Shown: positions 1 through 6,297, numbered from the stretch's first letter. The stretch: DNA of 10,381 nt from Clostridiales bacterium (GCA_003343815.1 QAKL01000098.1:1-10381), one strand, 5' to 3'. A program made the numbers and translations. The notes: generated from the sequence alone by a model not told the origin.

Positions 1-56
1 AAAACCTCGAAAGAAAAAACAGGGCGGTTTTCGTTGAATTTTTCGTTTATATGCAT
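1..56 (-). CDS. metF: Methylenetetrahydrofolate reductase, N-terminal fragment (partial, runs off window start)
   Basis: Reading leftwards from an ATG at 56-54, 18 codons are visible before the window ends, giving MHINEKFNENRPVFSFEV. The P-V-F-S-F-E-V/F stretch is the start of the first beta strand of the MetF (beta/alpha)8 barrel, normally followed by FPPK, at the usual distance of about 10-15 residues from the N terminus. A near-perfect ribosome binding site (AAAAGGAGG on the minus strand, 72-64) sits 7 nt upstream. MetF reduces 5,10-methylene-THF to 5-methyl-THF in the cytoplasm, supplying methionine synthesis and, in acetogens, the Wood-Ljungdahl methyl branch. The gene is divergent from the two-component operon. 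The identification rests on one short motif, so it is probable rather than certain. Confidence 0.7.
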   Translation of the reverse strand, partial: MHINEKFNENRPVFSFEV

Positions 57-121
57 GAGTATTCCTCCTTTTGGAATAAATTATCTAAAAAATGTGATAT
101 GCCGATATTTTTCGCGATAAT

Positions 122-150
122 TTGCCATGTTAAATTTTATTTATTATAAT
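122..150 (+). promoter_or_regulatory. Candidate distal promoter of the lipoprotein/two-component operon
   Basis: TTGCCA (122-127) and TATAAT (145-150) are separated by exactly 17 nt on the plus strand. Predicted start is near 157, giving an untranslated leader of about 200 nt before the GTG start at 357. The -10 overlaps the -10 of the divergent metF promoter by four bases, so the two promoters could not be occupied together. Confidence 0.5.
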
Positions 151-171
151 ACTTTTTGCGCTTTTGCGCAA
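143..171 (-). promoter_or_regulatory. Candidate promoter for metF
   Basis: On the minus strand a TTGCGC (171-166) is followed after 17 nt by a perfect TATAAT (148-143). Predicted transcription start is near 136, giving a leader of about 80 nt before the metF ATG. The -35 matches only partly, so strength is uncertain. No riboswitch or T-box features are evident in the leader. Confidence 0.45.
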
Positions 172-332
172 CTGTTTTTCCACGGGAGTATTTTTGAGGC
201 GCAATAATTTGTCTTTATTCTATAAATATTTTATTGATAAAGAATAAAAATGCCGAAACTTTTGCAGATTTATTAAAAAATGCGCCTACCCTCTTTCTAT
301 TTCGGCGAAAAAAGGTTACAATATAATTAATT
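156..332 (+). other. A/T-rich leader region with several complementary segments
   Basis: No gene is seen here. Complementary segments are TTGCGC/GCGCAA (156-161 with 166-171), AGGCGCA/TGCGCCT (197-203 with 281-287), TTTATTCT/AGAATAAA (214-221 with 241-248) and GCCGAAA/TTTCGGC (252-258 with 300-306). The second and fourth pairs interleave, a pseudoknot-like topology. A second possible -10 (TATAAT, 322-327) with a poor -35 lies just ahead of the gene; a transcript starting from it would begin near 334. I recognise no known riboswitch class. The segment may be a regulatory leader, or the pairings may be chance in A/T-rich DNA. Confidence 0.3.
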
Positions 333-340
333 ATGAATTT

Positions 341-346
341 GGGAGG
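341..346 (+). promoter_or_regulatory. Ribosome binding site that decides the lipoprotein start
   Basis: GGGAGG at 341-346 lies 10 nt ahead of GTG at 357. It falls inside the longer reading frame that would begin with ATG at 333, and that ATG has no properly spaced binding site of its own. Starting at GTG 357 also produces a textbook lipoprotein signal peptide. Confidence 0.65.
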
Positions 347-356
347 TCGGGCGCGG

Positions 357-1346
357 GTGAGACGTTTTACAGCCGCAATATTGATTTTACTTTTGGCGAT
401 GTTTACTCTGACAGGCTGCGGTAAGTCTGAGGAAAAAGACCAAAAGCAGATAACGGTGCGGATCGCCACCGATTTAAACGAAAATGATGCCGCCTACAGG
501 CAGCTGAAACGCTTTGCCGCGAAAGCCGAGGAGGCCTCCGAGGGCAAGATCAAAGTTAAGCTTTATCCTGAGGCTAAATGGGACAGCAACGACTCATTAT
601 TGGCTTACTTAGATACGGGCGCTTTGGAAATGGTGTGTCTGCGCACCGACCGCTTGACGGCGGAGGTGCCGGAGTATGCGCTTTACAGCTATCCGTCACT
701 TTTTAGCGACGCGGGCGCGGTGAGCAGCTATGCTTTGTCCGACAGCGGCAGACAGGCTCTCGCCATGAGTAAAAATTATCATCTGTTGGGCTTTACGGCT
801 AACGGCTACAGTTATTTTTTGCACAGGTTTTGGGCGGAAAATTACGCTAATTACCGCGGCAGGAGTTTTTATGCCGAGCTGGCAGATACGACGGCAAGTG
901 CTTTGGACGGATTGGGTATCCGAGTGATCAATGAAGAAAACAGCACACCCGGGATGAACCATATTTTGACCGAAGGCGAGCTTGACTATTTACTGCAGGT
1001 CAATGTGATTAACGAAAGCGACTATATCACCGATCCGAATGTGTATTACAATTTAGAAATAACAGCGGTCAGTCCGCTTTTTTGGCAGAAATTAAGCGAT
1101 GATGAGCAAAATATATTGACTGAAGCGTTTAATAACGCTTTAAAAGAGGAATGTGCTTATCAAAAGGATCGCTCTTTAAAAGAAATCCTGCCCGAGGGCG
1201 GGGCCGGCTTTATCCCGTGGAGTACGGAAAATAAGCAGACGGCTTATCAGGCTTTACGGTATTTGAGCGAAAATTATATCATGAGCAGTCAAAATGCGTT
1301 AGGCAGTTATTTTATGCCGACTGCAGCAACAGAGGAGGGCGTGTAA
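357..1346 (+). CDS. DctP-like (TRAP-type) solute-binding lipoprotein, likely sensory partner of the adjacent two-component system
   Basis: From GTG 357 the product is 329 residues. It starts with MRR, a hydrophobic stretch and the lipobox LTGC (Cys 21), so it should be anchored on the outer face of the membrane. The mature part follows the TRAP solute receptor (DctP) pattern: ITVRIATDLNEND, a helix then GKIKVKLYP, EMVCLRTDRLTAEVPEYALYSYPSLF, and LDGLGIRV, which carries the family's carboxylate-binding Arg position. After IRV the segment usually reading LGA-P-P-F-E-Y-ALQ-G-VDG seems about 20-25 residues short, so the ligand pocket may be altered (judged by eye). No TRAP membrane subunits are nearby. 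The stop codon overlaps the response regulator start (TAATG). I infer a periplasm-side ligand sensor for the kinase rather than a transporter subunit. The family call is fairly secure; the role is inference. Confidence 0.75.
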   Translation: MRRFTAAILILLLAMFTLTGCGKSEEKDQKQITVRIATDLNENDAAYRQLKRFAAKAEEASEGKIKVKLYPEAKWDSNDSLLAYLDTGALEMVCLRTDRLTAEVPEYALYSYPSLFSDAGAVSSYALSDSGRQALAMSKNYHLLGFTANGYSYFLHRFWAENYANYRGRSFYAELADTTASALDGLGIRVINEENSTPGMNHILTEGELDYLLQVNVINESDYITDPNVYYNLEITAVSPLFWQKLSDDEQNILTEAFNNALKEECAYQKDRSLKEILPEGGAGFIPWSTENKQTAYQALRYLSENYIMSSQNALGSYFMPTAATEEGV

Positions 1347-2053
1347 TGGCAGAATCTATTATGCTGGTGGAGGACGAAACCAGTATCCGCGAAACAATGG
1401 CAGAATTTTTGGCAGAAGAGGGCTTTGAGATATTGCAGGCGGCTGACGGGCTGGAGGCGTTGGAGGTTTTCCGCGAAAATCAGCCTGATTTGATAATTTT
1501 GGATTTAATGCTGCCGAAATTGGACGGTTTGGAGGTTTGCAAGGCGATCCGCCAAAAATCCAACGTGCCGATCATCATGGTGACGGCGCGGGATGAGGAG
1601 ATAGACAAGCTTTTGGGCTTGGAGTTAGGGGCGGATGATTATATTACGAAGCCTTTCAGTTTGCGTGAGATGAAGGCGCGTATTAAAGCAGTTTTGCGCC
1701 GCACGGGCTTTCAGGGGAGTACTGAGGAGCACAAGATTTCTTTTGGCGCGTTAGAAATCAATACCGACCGACGCGAAGTGCGCATGAATAATAAAATTAT
1801 CGAGCTTACACCCTCAGAGTACGCGATACTGACGACATTAAGCCAAAATGTCGGCAGACCGTATTCGCGCTTGCAATTATTAAACGCGACATTGGGCGAA
1901 AGCTACGCCGGGTACGAGCGGGCGATCGATACGCATGTATCAAATCTGCGCAAAAAAATCGAGCCGAATCCGCAAAAGCCGATCTATATTTTGACAGTTT
2001 ACGGCTTGGGCTATAAATTTGGTGATAATTATGAAACTAAAACTCTCAGCTAA
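1346..2053 (+). CDS. OmpR/PhoB-family response regulator
   Basis: The 235-residue cytoplasmic protein has a receiver domain (about 1-120) with the acidic pair E9/D10, phospho-acceptor D53 in LIILDLMLPKLDG, switch T80 in IIMVTARDE and K102 in DDYITKPFS. A winged-helix DNA-binding domain follows (about 128-230), with the typical ELTPSEYAIL, a recognition-helix region, AIDTHVSNLRKKIE and VYGLGYKF. Length is normal for the family. The ATG overlaps the stop of the lipoprotein gene, and GAGGAGGG lies a few bases upstream, indicating translational coupling. It should be phosphorylated by the kinase encoded next and control transcription, possibly of its own operon. Target genes cannot be read from this window. 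Confidence 0.95.
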   Translation: MAESIMLVEDETSIRETMAEFLAEEGFEILQAADGLEALEVFRENQPDLIILDLMLPKLDGLEVCKAIRQKSNVPIIMVTARDEEIDKLLGLELGADDYITKPFSLREMKARIKAVLRRTGFQGSTEEHKISFGALEINTDRREVRMNNKIIELTPSEYAILTTLSQNVGRPYSRLQLLNATLGESYAGYERAIDTHVSNLRKKIEPNPQKPIYILTVYGLGYKFGDNYETKTLS

Positions 2054-3422
2054 AATTAATATTTTGATCGTCTGCGCCGTAATTTTGACTGGTATCATCG
2101 TAGGCTCGCTGGCGATCGAGGCGACGACCAATTCTTTTGATGATTTTACGCGGGATTTGTGGCAATATCGGATTTCGACGCAGTCCAAATATTATTTGGA
2201 CTACTATACTTCCAACGGCTACAGTTGGGAGGGAGTCGAAAACGCCGCGGCAAATCAGCAAGCGTATAATAATCAGTCTGCGCAGCGCTTTATGGATATT
2301 ACCTCAATCGGGGTGATTTTGACCGATACAGAGGGTGAAATTCTGGTGCATCCCGAAAAAGGCATGGTCGGCGGGCATATTTCGCAAAATCTCCTGCCAT
2401 ACGGCAATGCGCTCAAATTGGGAGATGATAAAGTGGTGGGTTATATTTTTCCCGATGCTTACTTTAACAGCCGCTTTTGGTATTTAGAGCAGAGTTTCTC
2501 CCATCGGGTGCTGGTTGCGATCATCCGCGGTATCGTCTTGACGAGTATTTTTGCGATGCTTTTGGGCGTGGCTATTTCCAAAATGATCGTGACGCCGCTA
2601 AAGGAGTTAATCAGCGCGATTTCCCAGATGTCCAAGGGCGATTTCAACGAGCAATTACCGGTGTATTCCGATGATGAGCTGGGCGAATTGTCCCGCTCGT
2701 TTAACACGATGGCAGAGGAGATCGATAATGAAACGACCATCCGCCAGCAGATGTTTGCCGATATCAGTCACGAGCTCAAAACGCCGCTGACGGTTTTGGC
2801 GACTAAATTGGAGACGTCTTTGGAGCGCAATAAGCCGTTAGATACGGTGGATGTGGCGGCGCTGTACGACGAGGTCATCCGCTTAAAAAGTATGGTCGGC
2901 GAGATGCAGGATCTGAGCCGCCTGGAGGCTAAGCAGACGGTTTTGAATAAAACATTGGTTGATTTTAAAACGTTTTTCAGCGAGTTTTTGGTGTTAATTG
3001 AGGCAGAGGCCGAAGATCGCAAGATCGATTTTCAGGTCAATATCGCGCCTGCTGTAGCTTACTGCTATGCTGATCCCTATAGGCTCAAGCAGATAGTGCT
3101 TAATTTGGTCAATAATGCTTTACGCTATACTCCTGAGGGCGGCAAGGTAGAATTAAAGGTTGAAAGTGATGAAAATAATTTTATCATTATGGTTAAAGAT
3201 AACGGCATGGGGATCTCTCCGGAGGATTTGCCGTATATCTTCCAGAGATTTTACCGCGCCGAGAAATCCCGTGAGCGCTCCCGCGGCGGCTCAGGATTGG
3301 GATTGGCGATTACCAAAGGCTTTGTTGAGGCGCACGGCGGGACGATTAGCGTCGAGAGCGCGCTGGGCAAAGGGAGTACATTTGTGGTGAAATTGCCATT
3401 ATATCGAGAGGAGGATGAATAA
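2031..3422 (+). CDS. Membrane sensor histidine kinase (HAMP-HisKA-HATPase)
   Basis: The 463-residue product has a first membrane helix (about 8-28), an extracytoplasmic domain of about 130 residues including a PAS/Cache-like stretch (SIGVILTDTEGEILVHP), and a second helix (about 160-182). HAMP follows (about 183-235), then the H box FADISHELKTPLT with H247, N box QIVLNLVNNALRYT, G1 DNGMGI, F box FQRFYRAEKS and G2 GGSGLGLA. All catalytic motifs are intact. The ATG at 2031 lies inside the end of the regulator gene (23-nt overlap) with only a weak GGTGAT upstream. In-frame TTG 2019 or GTG 2022 would add three or four residues and cannot be excluded. It pairs with the response regulator and probably senses the ligand state of the lipoprotein encoded first in the operon. 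Confidence 0.93.
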   Translation: MKLKLSAKINILIVCAVILTGIIVGSLAIEATTNSFDDFTRDLWQYRISTQSKYYLDYYTSNGYSWEGVENAAANQQAYNNQSAQRFMDITSIGVILTDTEGEILVHPEKGMVGGHISQNLLPYGNALKLGDDKVVGYIFPDAYFNSRFWYLEQSFSHRVLVAIIRGIVLTSIFAMLLGVAISKMIVTPLKELISAISQMSKGDFNEQLPVYSDDELGELSRSFNTMAEEIDNETTIRQQMFADISHELKTPLTVLATKLETSLERNKPLDTVDVAALYDEVIRLKSMVGEMQDLSRLEAKQTVLNKTLVDFKTFFSEFLVLIEAEAEDRKIDFQVNIAPAVAYCYADPYRLKQIVLNLVNNALRYTPEGGKVELKVESDENNFIIMVKDNGMGISPEDLPYIFQRFYRAEKSRERSRGGSGLGLAITKGFVEAHGGTISVESALGKGSTFVVKLPLYREEDE

Positions 3423-3424
3423 AG

Positions 3425-3640
3425 ATGATCGAGGAAGAAAAAATTGCCGAAGAAGAGGCAGACTGCGAAGAAATGGCAGAAATGGCGTCTAAATACGGTT
3501 ACGACATCCTCTGCGATGACGGCGTAAACGAGGTCGCCGTTTTGCCAAATAATGATGAGGCAGATCCCAACTGCGATCGCGCGGCGAAGTTAGTCAAAAG
3601 ATTTGGCTATGATGTAGTTTGCGGCGTAGAGGAAGAATAA
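3425..3640 (+). CDS. Small acidic protein with two Cys-flanked repeat units, function unknown
   Basis: The 71-residue product starts 2 nt after the kinase stop, with AGAGGAGG about 10 nt ahead of the ATG, so it is the fourth gene of the operon. It has no signal peptide or membrane segment and is strongly acidic, especially at the ends. Residues 14-30 (CEEMAEMASKYGYDILC) and 50-66 (CDRAAKLVKRFGYDVVC) are two copies of one 17-residue unit. Each begins and ends with Cys exactly 16 positions apart, with a shared [KR]-[YF]-G-Y-D-[IV]-[LV]-C end; the period is 36 residues. I do not recognise the family. The four evenly placed cysteines suggest metal binding or disulfide/redox chemistry, but no function is claimed. 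It could be an accessory or output protein of the sensory system. Confidence 0.75.
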   Translation: MIEEEKIAEEEADCEEMAEMASKYGYDILCDDGVNEVAVLPNNDEADPNCDRAAKLVKRFGYDVVCGVEEE

Positions 3641-3732
3641 AAAAGCCCTGTTTCGCGATGATATGATAAAATGATGGTAGACGCTTTTTTGCGTCTACCA
3701 TCATTTTATCATATCACTAAGGCTGCTTTTTT
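3639..3732. terminator. Bidirectional terminator region with a perfect 26-bp inverted repeat
   Basis: Arms at 3659-3684 and 3691-3716 are perfectly complementary over 26 bp around a TTTTTT loop. Outside them AAAAAAGC (3639-3646) pairs with GCTTTTTT (3725-3732). Read from either strand, the long stem is followed within about 10-15 nt by a T tract. It lies between the convergent 71-residue gene and the radical SAM gene, so it can stop transcription from both sides. The stem is longer and more perfect than an ordinary terminator. Confidence 0.7.
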
Positions 3733-3739
3733 AGTACGC

Positions 3740-5446
3740 TCAATATTCATTTTCACTTAAAGCCCGATAGGAAGCGTATCCCAGATAGTCGCGCTTGGTA
3801 TAATCAAACAAAACTACCCTTGCGCCAAATTTAGCAATATGACTCACCCTCGCCAGCGCCTTGCCCTCACGCCTTTCCAGCTCGGGCCAAAATTTCTGCA
3901 AGTTATCCGCATGTTTATAAAACTCGACATAGTTTTCTTCCACCGGCAAACTTTCCAAGCAAAGCGGCTGTTTTTTCGGCTTCTCATGCAGACACAAATC
4001 AAATTTGAGCGCATAAGCTAATTCTTGTAAATCAACCCTGCCCTCCGCCGCACAGAAACGGTAAAGCATATCTGCCAAGCCCAAAGTATTATGATTGATT
4101 AAATGCAAGCCCTCGCTAACCCACCAGTCGCCGAACGCCTCATAAAAGCTAAACGCCCTTGAGTAACCGGCGGTAACAAGCTCAATCGTAAAGGGAAATT
4201 TGCCGCTGTTATAGTATTTTTCCAGCACATCCTCCACGCCTTTCAAGCGCACAATCTCCTCGGCGGTAATATATTTCGTGCTCAAAACCTCATAGGGCGC
4301 ATAGGGCAGATAGGCGATTCTATGCTCGTTACGCTTTAAATAAAGCTCTGTGCCTTTTAACACTTTTAAAAAACCTAACTGCAAAGTATGGGGTCTAAGC
4401 GCATAAACATTATCAAAGGAATGACCGAACGACTCGTAGTTCTCATACGGCAGTCCCGCTATCAAATCCAAATGCAGATGAATATTATTATTTGCCCTTA
4501 ATTCCCGCACGATCGGCGCTAAGGTTTCAAAACTCACATGCCGGTTAATCGCCTTGATCGTCGCAGAATTGGTCGATTGGATGCCGATTTCAAACTGCAT
4601 TAATCCGGGACGCACCGTTTTAAGAAAATCCAGCATCTCGCGGGACAAAATATCTGCCGTAATTTCAAAATGAAAATTAGTCGCGCCGTTATCATGCGCG
4701 GCAATATAGCGCCAAATCGCCAAAGCATGCTCGCGCTTGGCATTAAAAGTACGGTCGATAAATTTGACCTGCTTGGGGCACGCCTGCAAAAACAAATCCA
4801 AATCACGATACACCTGCACAAGCGGACGGAAACGCAGCACCTTTTCGATTGACGATAAACAATACGCGCAGCGGTAGGGACAGCCGCGGCTCGACTCGTA
4901 ATAAATTATCTTGTCCGCGCAGTCGCGCAGATCCTCCTCGTAGGGAAAAGGCAGCTCTGCCATATCCACTACCCCGTCTAACGGCGGCGTGCTCACGATT
5001 TCCCCATTTTCGCGGTAGTTAAGCGCCGCAATCCCGCTTAAATCGGGATGATCGCGTTCTAATTCGTCCAAAAGCTTTGTAAAAACTTTCTCCCCCTCAC
5101 CCGTCATCACCAAATCGCACTCGAGGTTTTCTCTTAAAAATCCTTTCGCATCATAAGACACCTCCGGCCCGCCTACGCCGATAAAAATTTGCGGACGCAT
5201 AACTCTCAAAGCCTTGATCAAATGCAGCGTCTCCTCGATATTCCAAATATAGCAAGAGAAAAAGACGTAATCCGCATTTGTGAGAAAAATTTCACGCAAA
5301 ATCACCTCTAATGGCTGATTGATCGTAAATTGCTTCACCGCCAGATCATGCCGTTTCTCATTATCGTGATATTTGCTGAGCATTTCAAGCGCCAGCGACT
5401 GGTGCGAAAATTTGGAGTTTAAGGTCGCAAGCAAAAATTTTTTCAT
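3740..5446 (-). CDS. B12-binding-domain radical SAM protein (DUF4080-like)
   Basis: The product is 568 residues from ATG 5446. This start has GAGG 7 nt upstream (complement at 5454-5457) and begins MKKFLLATLNSKFSHQS, typical of the family. The in-frame extension to 5536 has no binding site and runs into the SCIFF promoter. Residues about 1-140 are a Rossmann-like cobalamin-binding-type domain with the GGPEVSYDA loop (92-100) and VMTGEGE. The radical SAM core (about 180-400) carries SSRGCPYRCAYC with C189, C193 and C196 for the 4Fe-4S cluster, plus FEITADIL, FEIGIQSTN and HLDLIAGLPYE strands. The C-terminal region (about 400-568) resembles DUF4080. The reaction and substrate are unknown. It has no SPASM-type cysteine cluster, so it is not the usual SCIFF maturase, although it is divergent from the SCIFF gene. 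Confidence 0.85.
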   Translation of the reverse strand: MKKFLLATLNSKFSHQSLALEMLSKYHDNEKRHDLAVKQFTINQPLEVILREIFLTNADYVFFSCYIWNIEETLHLIKALRVMRPQIFIGVGGPEVSYDAKGFLRENLECDLVMTGEGEKVFTKLLDELERDHPDLSGIAALNYRENGEIVSTPPLDGVVDMAELPFPYEEDLRDCADKIIYYESSRGCPYRCAYCLSSIEKVLRFRPLVQVYRDLDLFLQACPKQVKFIDRTFNAKREHALAIWRYIAAHDNGATNFHFEITADILSREMLDFLKTVRPGLMQFEIGIQSTNSATIKAINRHVSFETLAPIVRELRANNNIHLHLDLIAGLPYENYESFGHSFDNVYALRPHTLQLGFLKVLKGTELYLKRNEHRIAYLPYAPYEVLSTKYITAEEIVRLKGVEDVLEKYYNSGKFPFTIELVTAGYSRAFSFYEAFGDWWVSEGLHLINHNTLGLADMLYRFCAAEGRVDLQELAYALKFDLCLHEKPKKQPLCLESLPVEENYVEFYKHADNLQKFWPELERREGKALARVSHIAKFGARVVLFDYTKRDYLGYASYRALSENEY

Positions 5447-5515
5447 AAATAAACCTCGCAATAAAATATTTTTTAAAATCAAGCGGCTATTTAGCGCAAA
5501 AAATCCGAAATTCCC

Positions 5516-5544
5516 TTGCTTTACTCTGAAAAACATGCTATAAT
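5516..5544 (+). promoter_or_regulatory. Promoter of the SCIFF gene
   Basis: TTGCTT (5516-5521), a 17-nt spacer and a perfect TATAAT (5539-5544) precede the SCIFF gene. Predicted start is near 5551, leaving a short leader of about 27 nt that contains the AAAGGAGGG site (5562-5570). The arrangement predicts strong monocistronic expression. Confidence 0.75.
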
Positions 5545-5577
5545 CAAAGAAATGGTTGCTTAAAGGAGGGAAATCCG

Positions 5578-5718
5578 ATGACTCATATCAAAACCATTAG
5601 CGTGCAAAATTTGCAGAGCACTGTGAAAAACGGCGGCTGCGGCGAATGCCAAACCTCCTGCCAGTCTGCTTGCAAAACTTCCTGCACCGTTGGCAATCAA
5701 GCTTGCAAAAATGCCTAA
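5578..5718 (+). CDS. SCIFF ribosomal peptide precursor (six cysteines in forty-five residues)
   Basis: The 46-residue peptide opens MTHIKTISVQNLQ and ends with a core whose cysteines are C21, C24, C28, C32, C36 and C43, including CGECQTSCQSACKTSC and TVGNQAC. This is the almost invariant SCIFF sequence of Clostridia. SCIFF peptides are modified by a SPASM-type radical SAM maturase that forms thioether bonds; in the studied homologue I recall the link joining Cys32 to Thr37, and both positions are present here. AAAGGAGGG lies 7 nt before the ATG. It has its own promoter and terminator. Usually the maturase gene lies directly downstream; here the next gene is convergent and encodes a different Cys-rich protein, so the partner must be elsewhere. 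The mature product's role is unknown. The identification is very secure. Confidence 0.95.
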   Translation: MTHIKTISVQNLQSTVKNGGCGECQTSCQSACKTSCTVGNQACKNA

Positions 5719-5727
5719 CGCATTAAT

Positions 5728-5761
5728 AAAACCACCAGAGCTTTTGCTTTGGTGGTTTTTT
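5728..5761. terminator. Strong terminator, usable in both directions
   Basis: Arms 5728-5741 and 5746-5759 form a 14-bp stem with one G-U pair and a TTTT loop, and the stem ends in a run of six T (5756-5761). It follows the SCIFF stop by 9 nt. On the minus strand the same hairpin ends in TTTTATT, so it also suits the convergent Cys-rich gene ending at 5766. Confidence 0.9.
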
Positions 5762-5765
5762 CAAA

Positions 5766-6128
5766 TTATCGTACTTTGACGAATATTTTTTGATTCCAGC
5801 AATCTACGCACTCTTTAGTCGACATATCGCACATACTTTTAGGGCAGTCGTGATTGATATCATACTCCAGCTGGCGCGGGCAGCACGGGGGCTCCGGAGC
5901 TTTGGCTACAAAGGGATATTTTTTCTTCGCGTCCTCCAAAACGCTTACATAATCCATATGCTTATCTGCCCAGGCCTGCAAAAGCGGCAGCTCCTTGCAA
6001 ACGTCTACCGTGCGAGATGAACATAATGATTTAATCGGGCAGCTGAAGCAGGAGGTTTGCGATTGACATAGCGCCGCACGCACCTGCATATAATCGTCGG
6101 TTTTAATACAATCTAACCACTCGGACAT
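5766..6128 (-). CDS. Cysteine-rich protein of unknown function (12 Cys in 120 residues)
   Basis: From ATG 6128 the product is 120 residues. This start is preferred because GAGGTGG lies 5 nt upstream; an in-frame ATG at 6149 would add seven residues but lacks a well-placed site. Cysteines are at 7, 21, 27, 30, 36, 44, 82, 83, 95, 100, 107 and 110. They form two clusters: C-x5-C-x2-C-x5-C (21-36) and C-x4-C-x6-C-x2-C (95-110, containing DCPKSMC and ECVDCWN). A helix-like, Cys-free stretch (about 45-80) joins them. No signal peptide or membrane helix is seen, so it is probably cytoplasmic and binds zinc or Fe-S. I do not recognise a named family; the C-terminal CVDCW pattern recalls small metal-binding proteins. 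It is convergent with SCIFF and has its own promoter. Confidence 0.75.
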   Translation of the reverse strand: MSEWLDCIKTDDYMQVRAALCQSQTSCFSCPIKSLCSSRTVDVCKELPLLQAWADKHMDYVSVLEDAKKKYPFVAKAPEPPCCPRQLEYDINHDCPKSMCDMSTKECVDCWNQKIFVKVR

Positions 6129-6134
6129 TTTTTC

Positions 6135-6140
6135 CACCTC
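6135..6140 (-). promoter_or_regulatory. Ribosome binding site favouring the 6128 start of the Cys-rich gene
   Basis: Minus-strand GAGGTG(G) at 6140-6134 stands 5 nt before ATG 6128. It lies within the reading frame that would begin at ATG 6149, for which no comparable site exists. Confidence 0.6.
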
Positions 6141-6174
6141 ATTTTTCATAAATTAAAATATAAATCCTGTAATA

Positions 6175-6203
6175 AGTATAACCTATTTTGCACAATTTTT
6201 CAA
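6175..6203 (-). promoter_or_regulatory. Promoter of the Cys-rich gene
   Basis: On the minus strand TTGAAA (6203-6198) is followed after exactly 17 nt by TATACT (6180-6175). Predicted start is near 6168, about 40 nt before the preferred ATG at 6128. Confidence 0.7.
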
Positions 6204-6297
6204 ACAAAACAAAGAGGAAAATATACTTTTAATCAAAAATATATTTATCAAGCAATAAAAAATATTTTTTATTTATTCCGTTTTACTTATAGTTTAT

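Noticed and set aside
333..356. ATG at 333 as the start of the DctP-like lipoprotein
   Set aside because: It has no properly spaced ribosome binding site, puts Arg/Gly-rich residues before the signal peptide, and would sit at the very start of a transcript made from the TATAAT at 322-327. GTG 357 with GGGAGG upstream fits better.
3641..3740. dif/XerCD recombination site at the composition switch
   Set aside because: No stretch resembling the paired 11-bp arms with a 6-bp centre (for example TTATGTAAACT-like) was found; the palindrome has a different sequence and geometry.
4600..4821. Open frame in another register within the radical SAM gene, and similar frames antisense to the kinase, ispD and ATPase genes
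   Set aside because: They lie wholly within confidently identified genes, lack binding sites and show no recognisable protein features.
3740..5446. Radical SAM gene as the SCIFF maturase
   Set aside because: It has a B12-binding-type N terminus and DUF4080-like C terminus, no SPASM-like multi-Cys C terminus, and lies divergent rather than downstream.
5447..5536. Thirty-residue N-terminal extension of the radical SAM protein
   Set aside because: The extension lacks a binding site, overlaps the SCIFF promoter and precedes a family-typical MKKFLLATLNSKFSHQS start that has GAGG 7 nt upstream.
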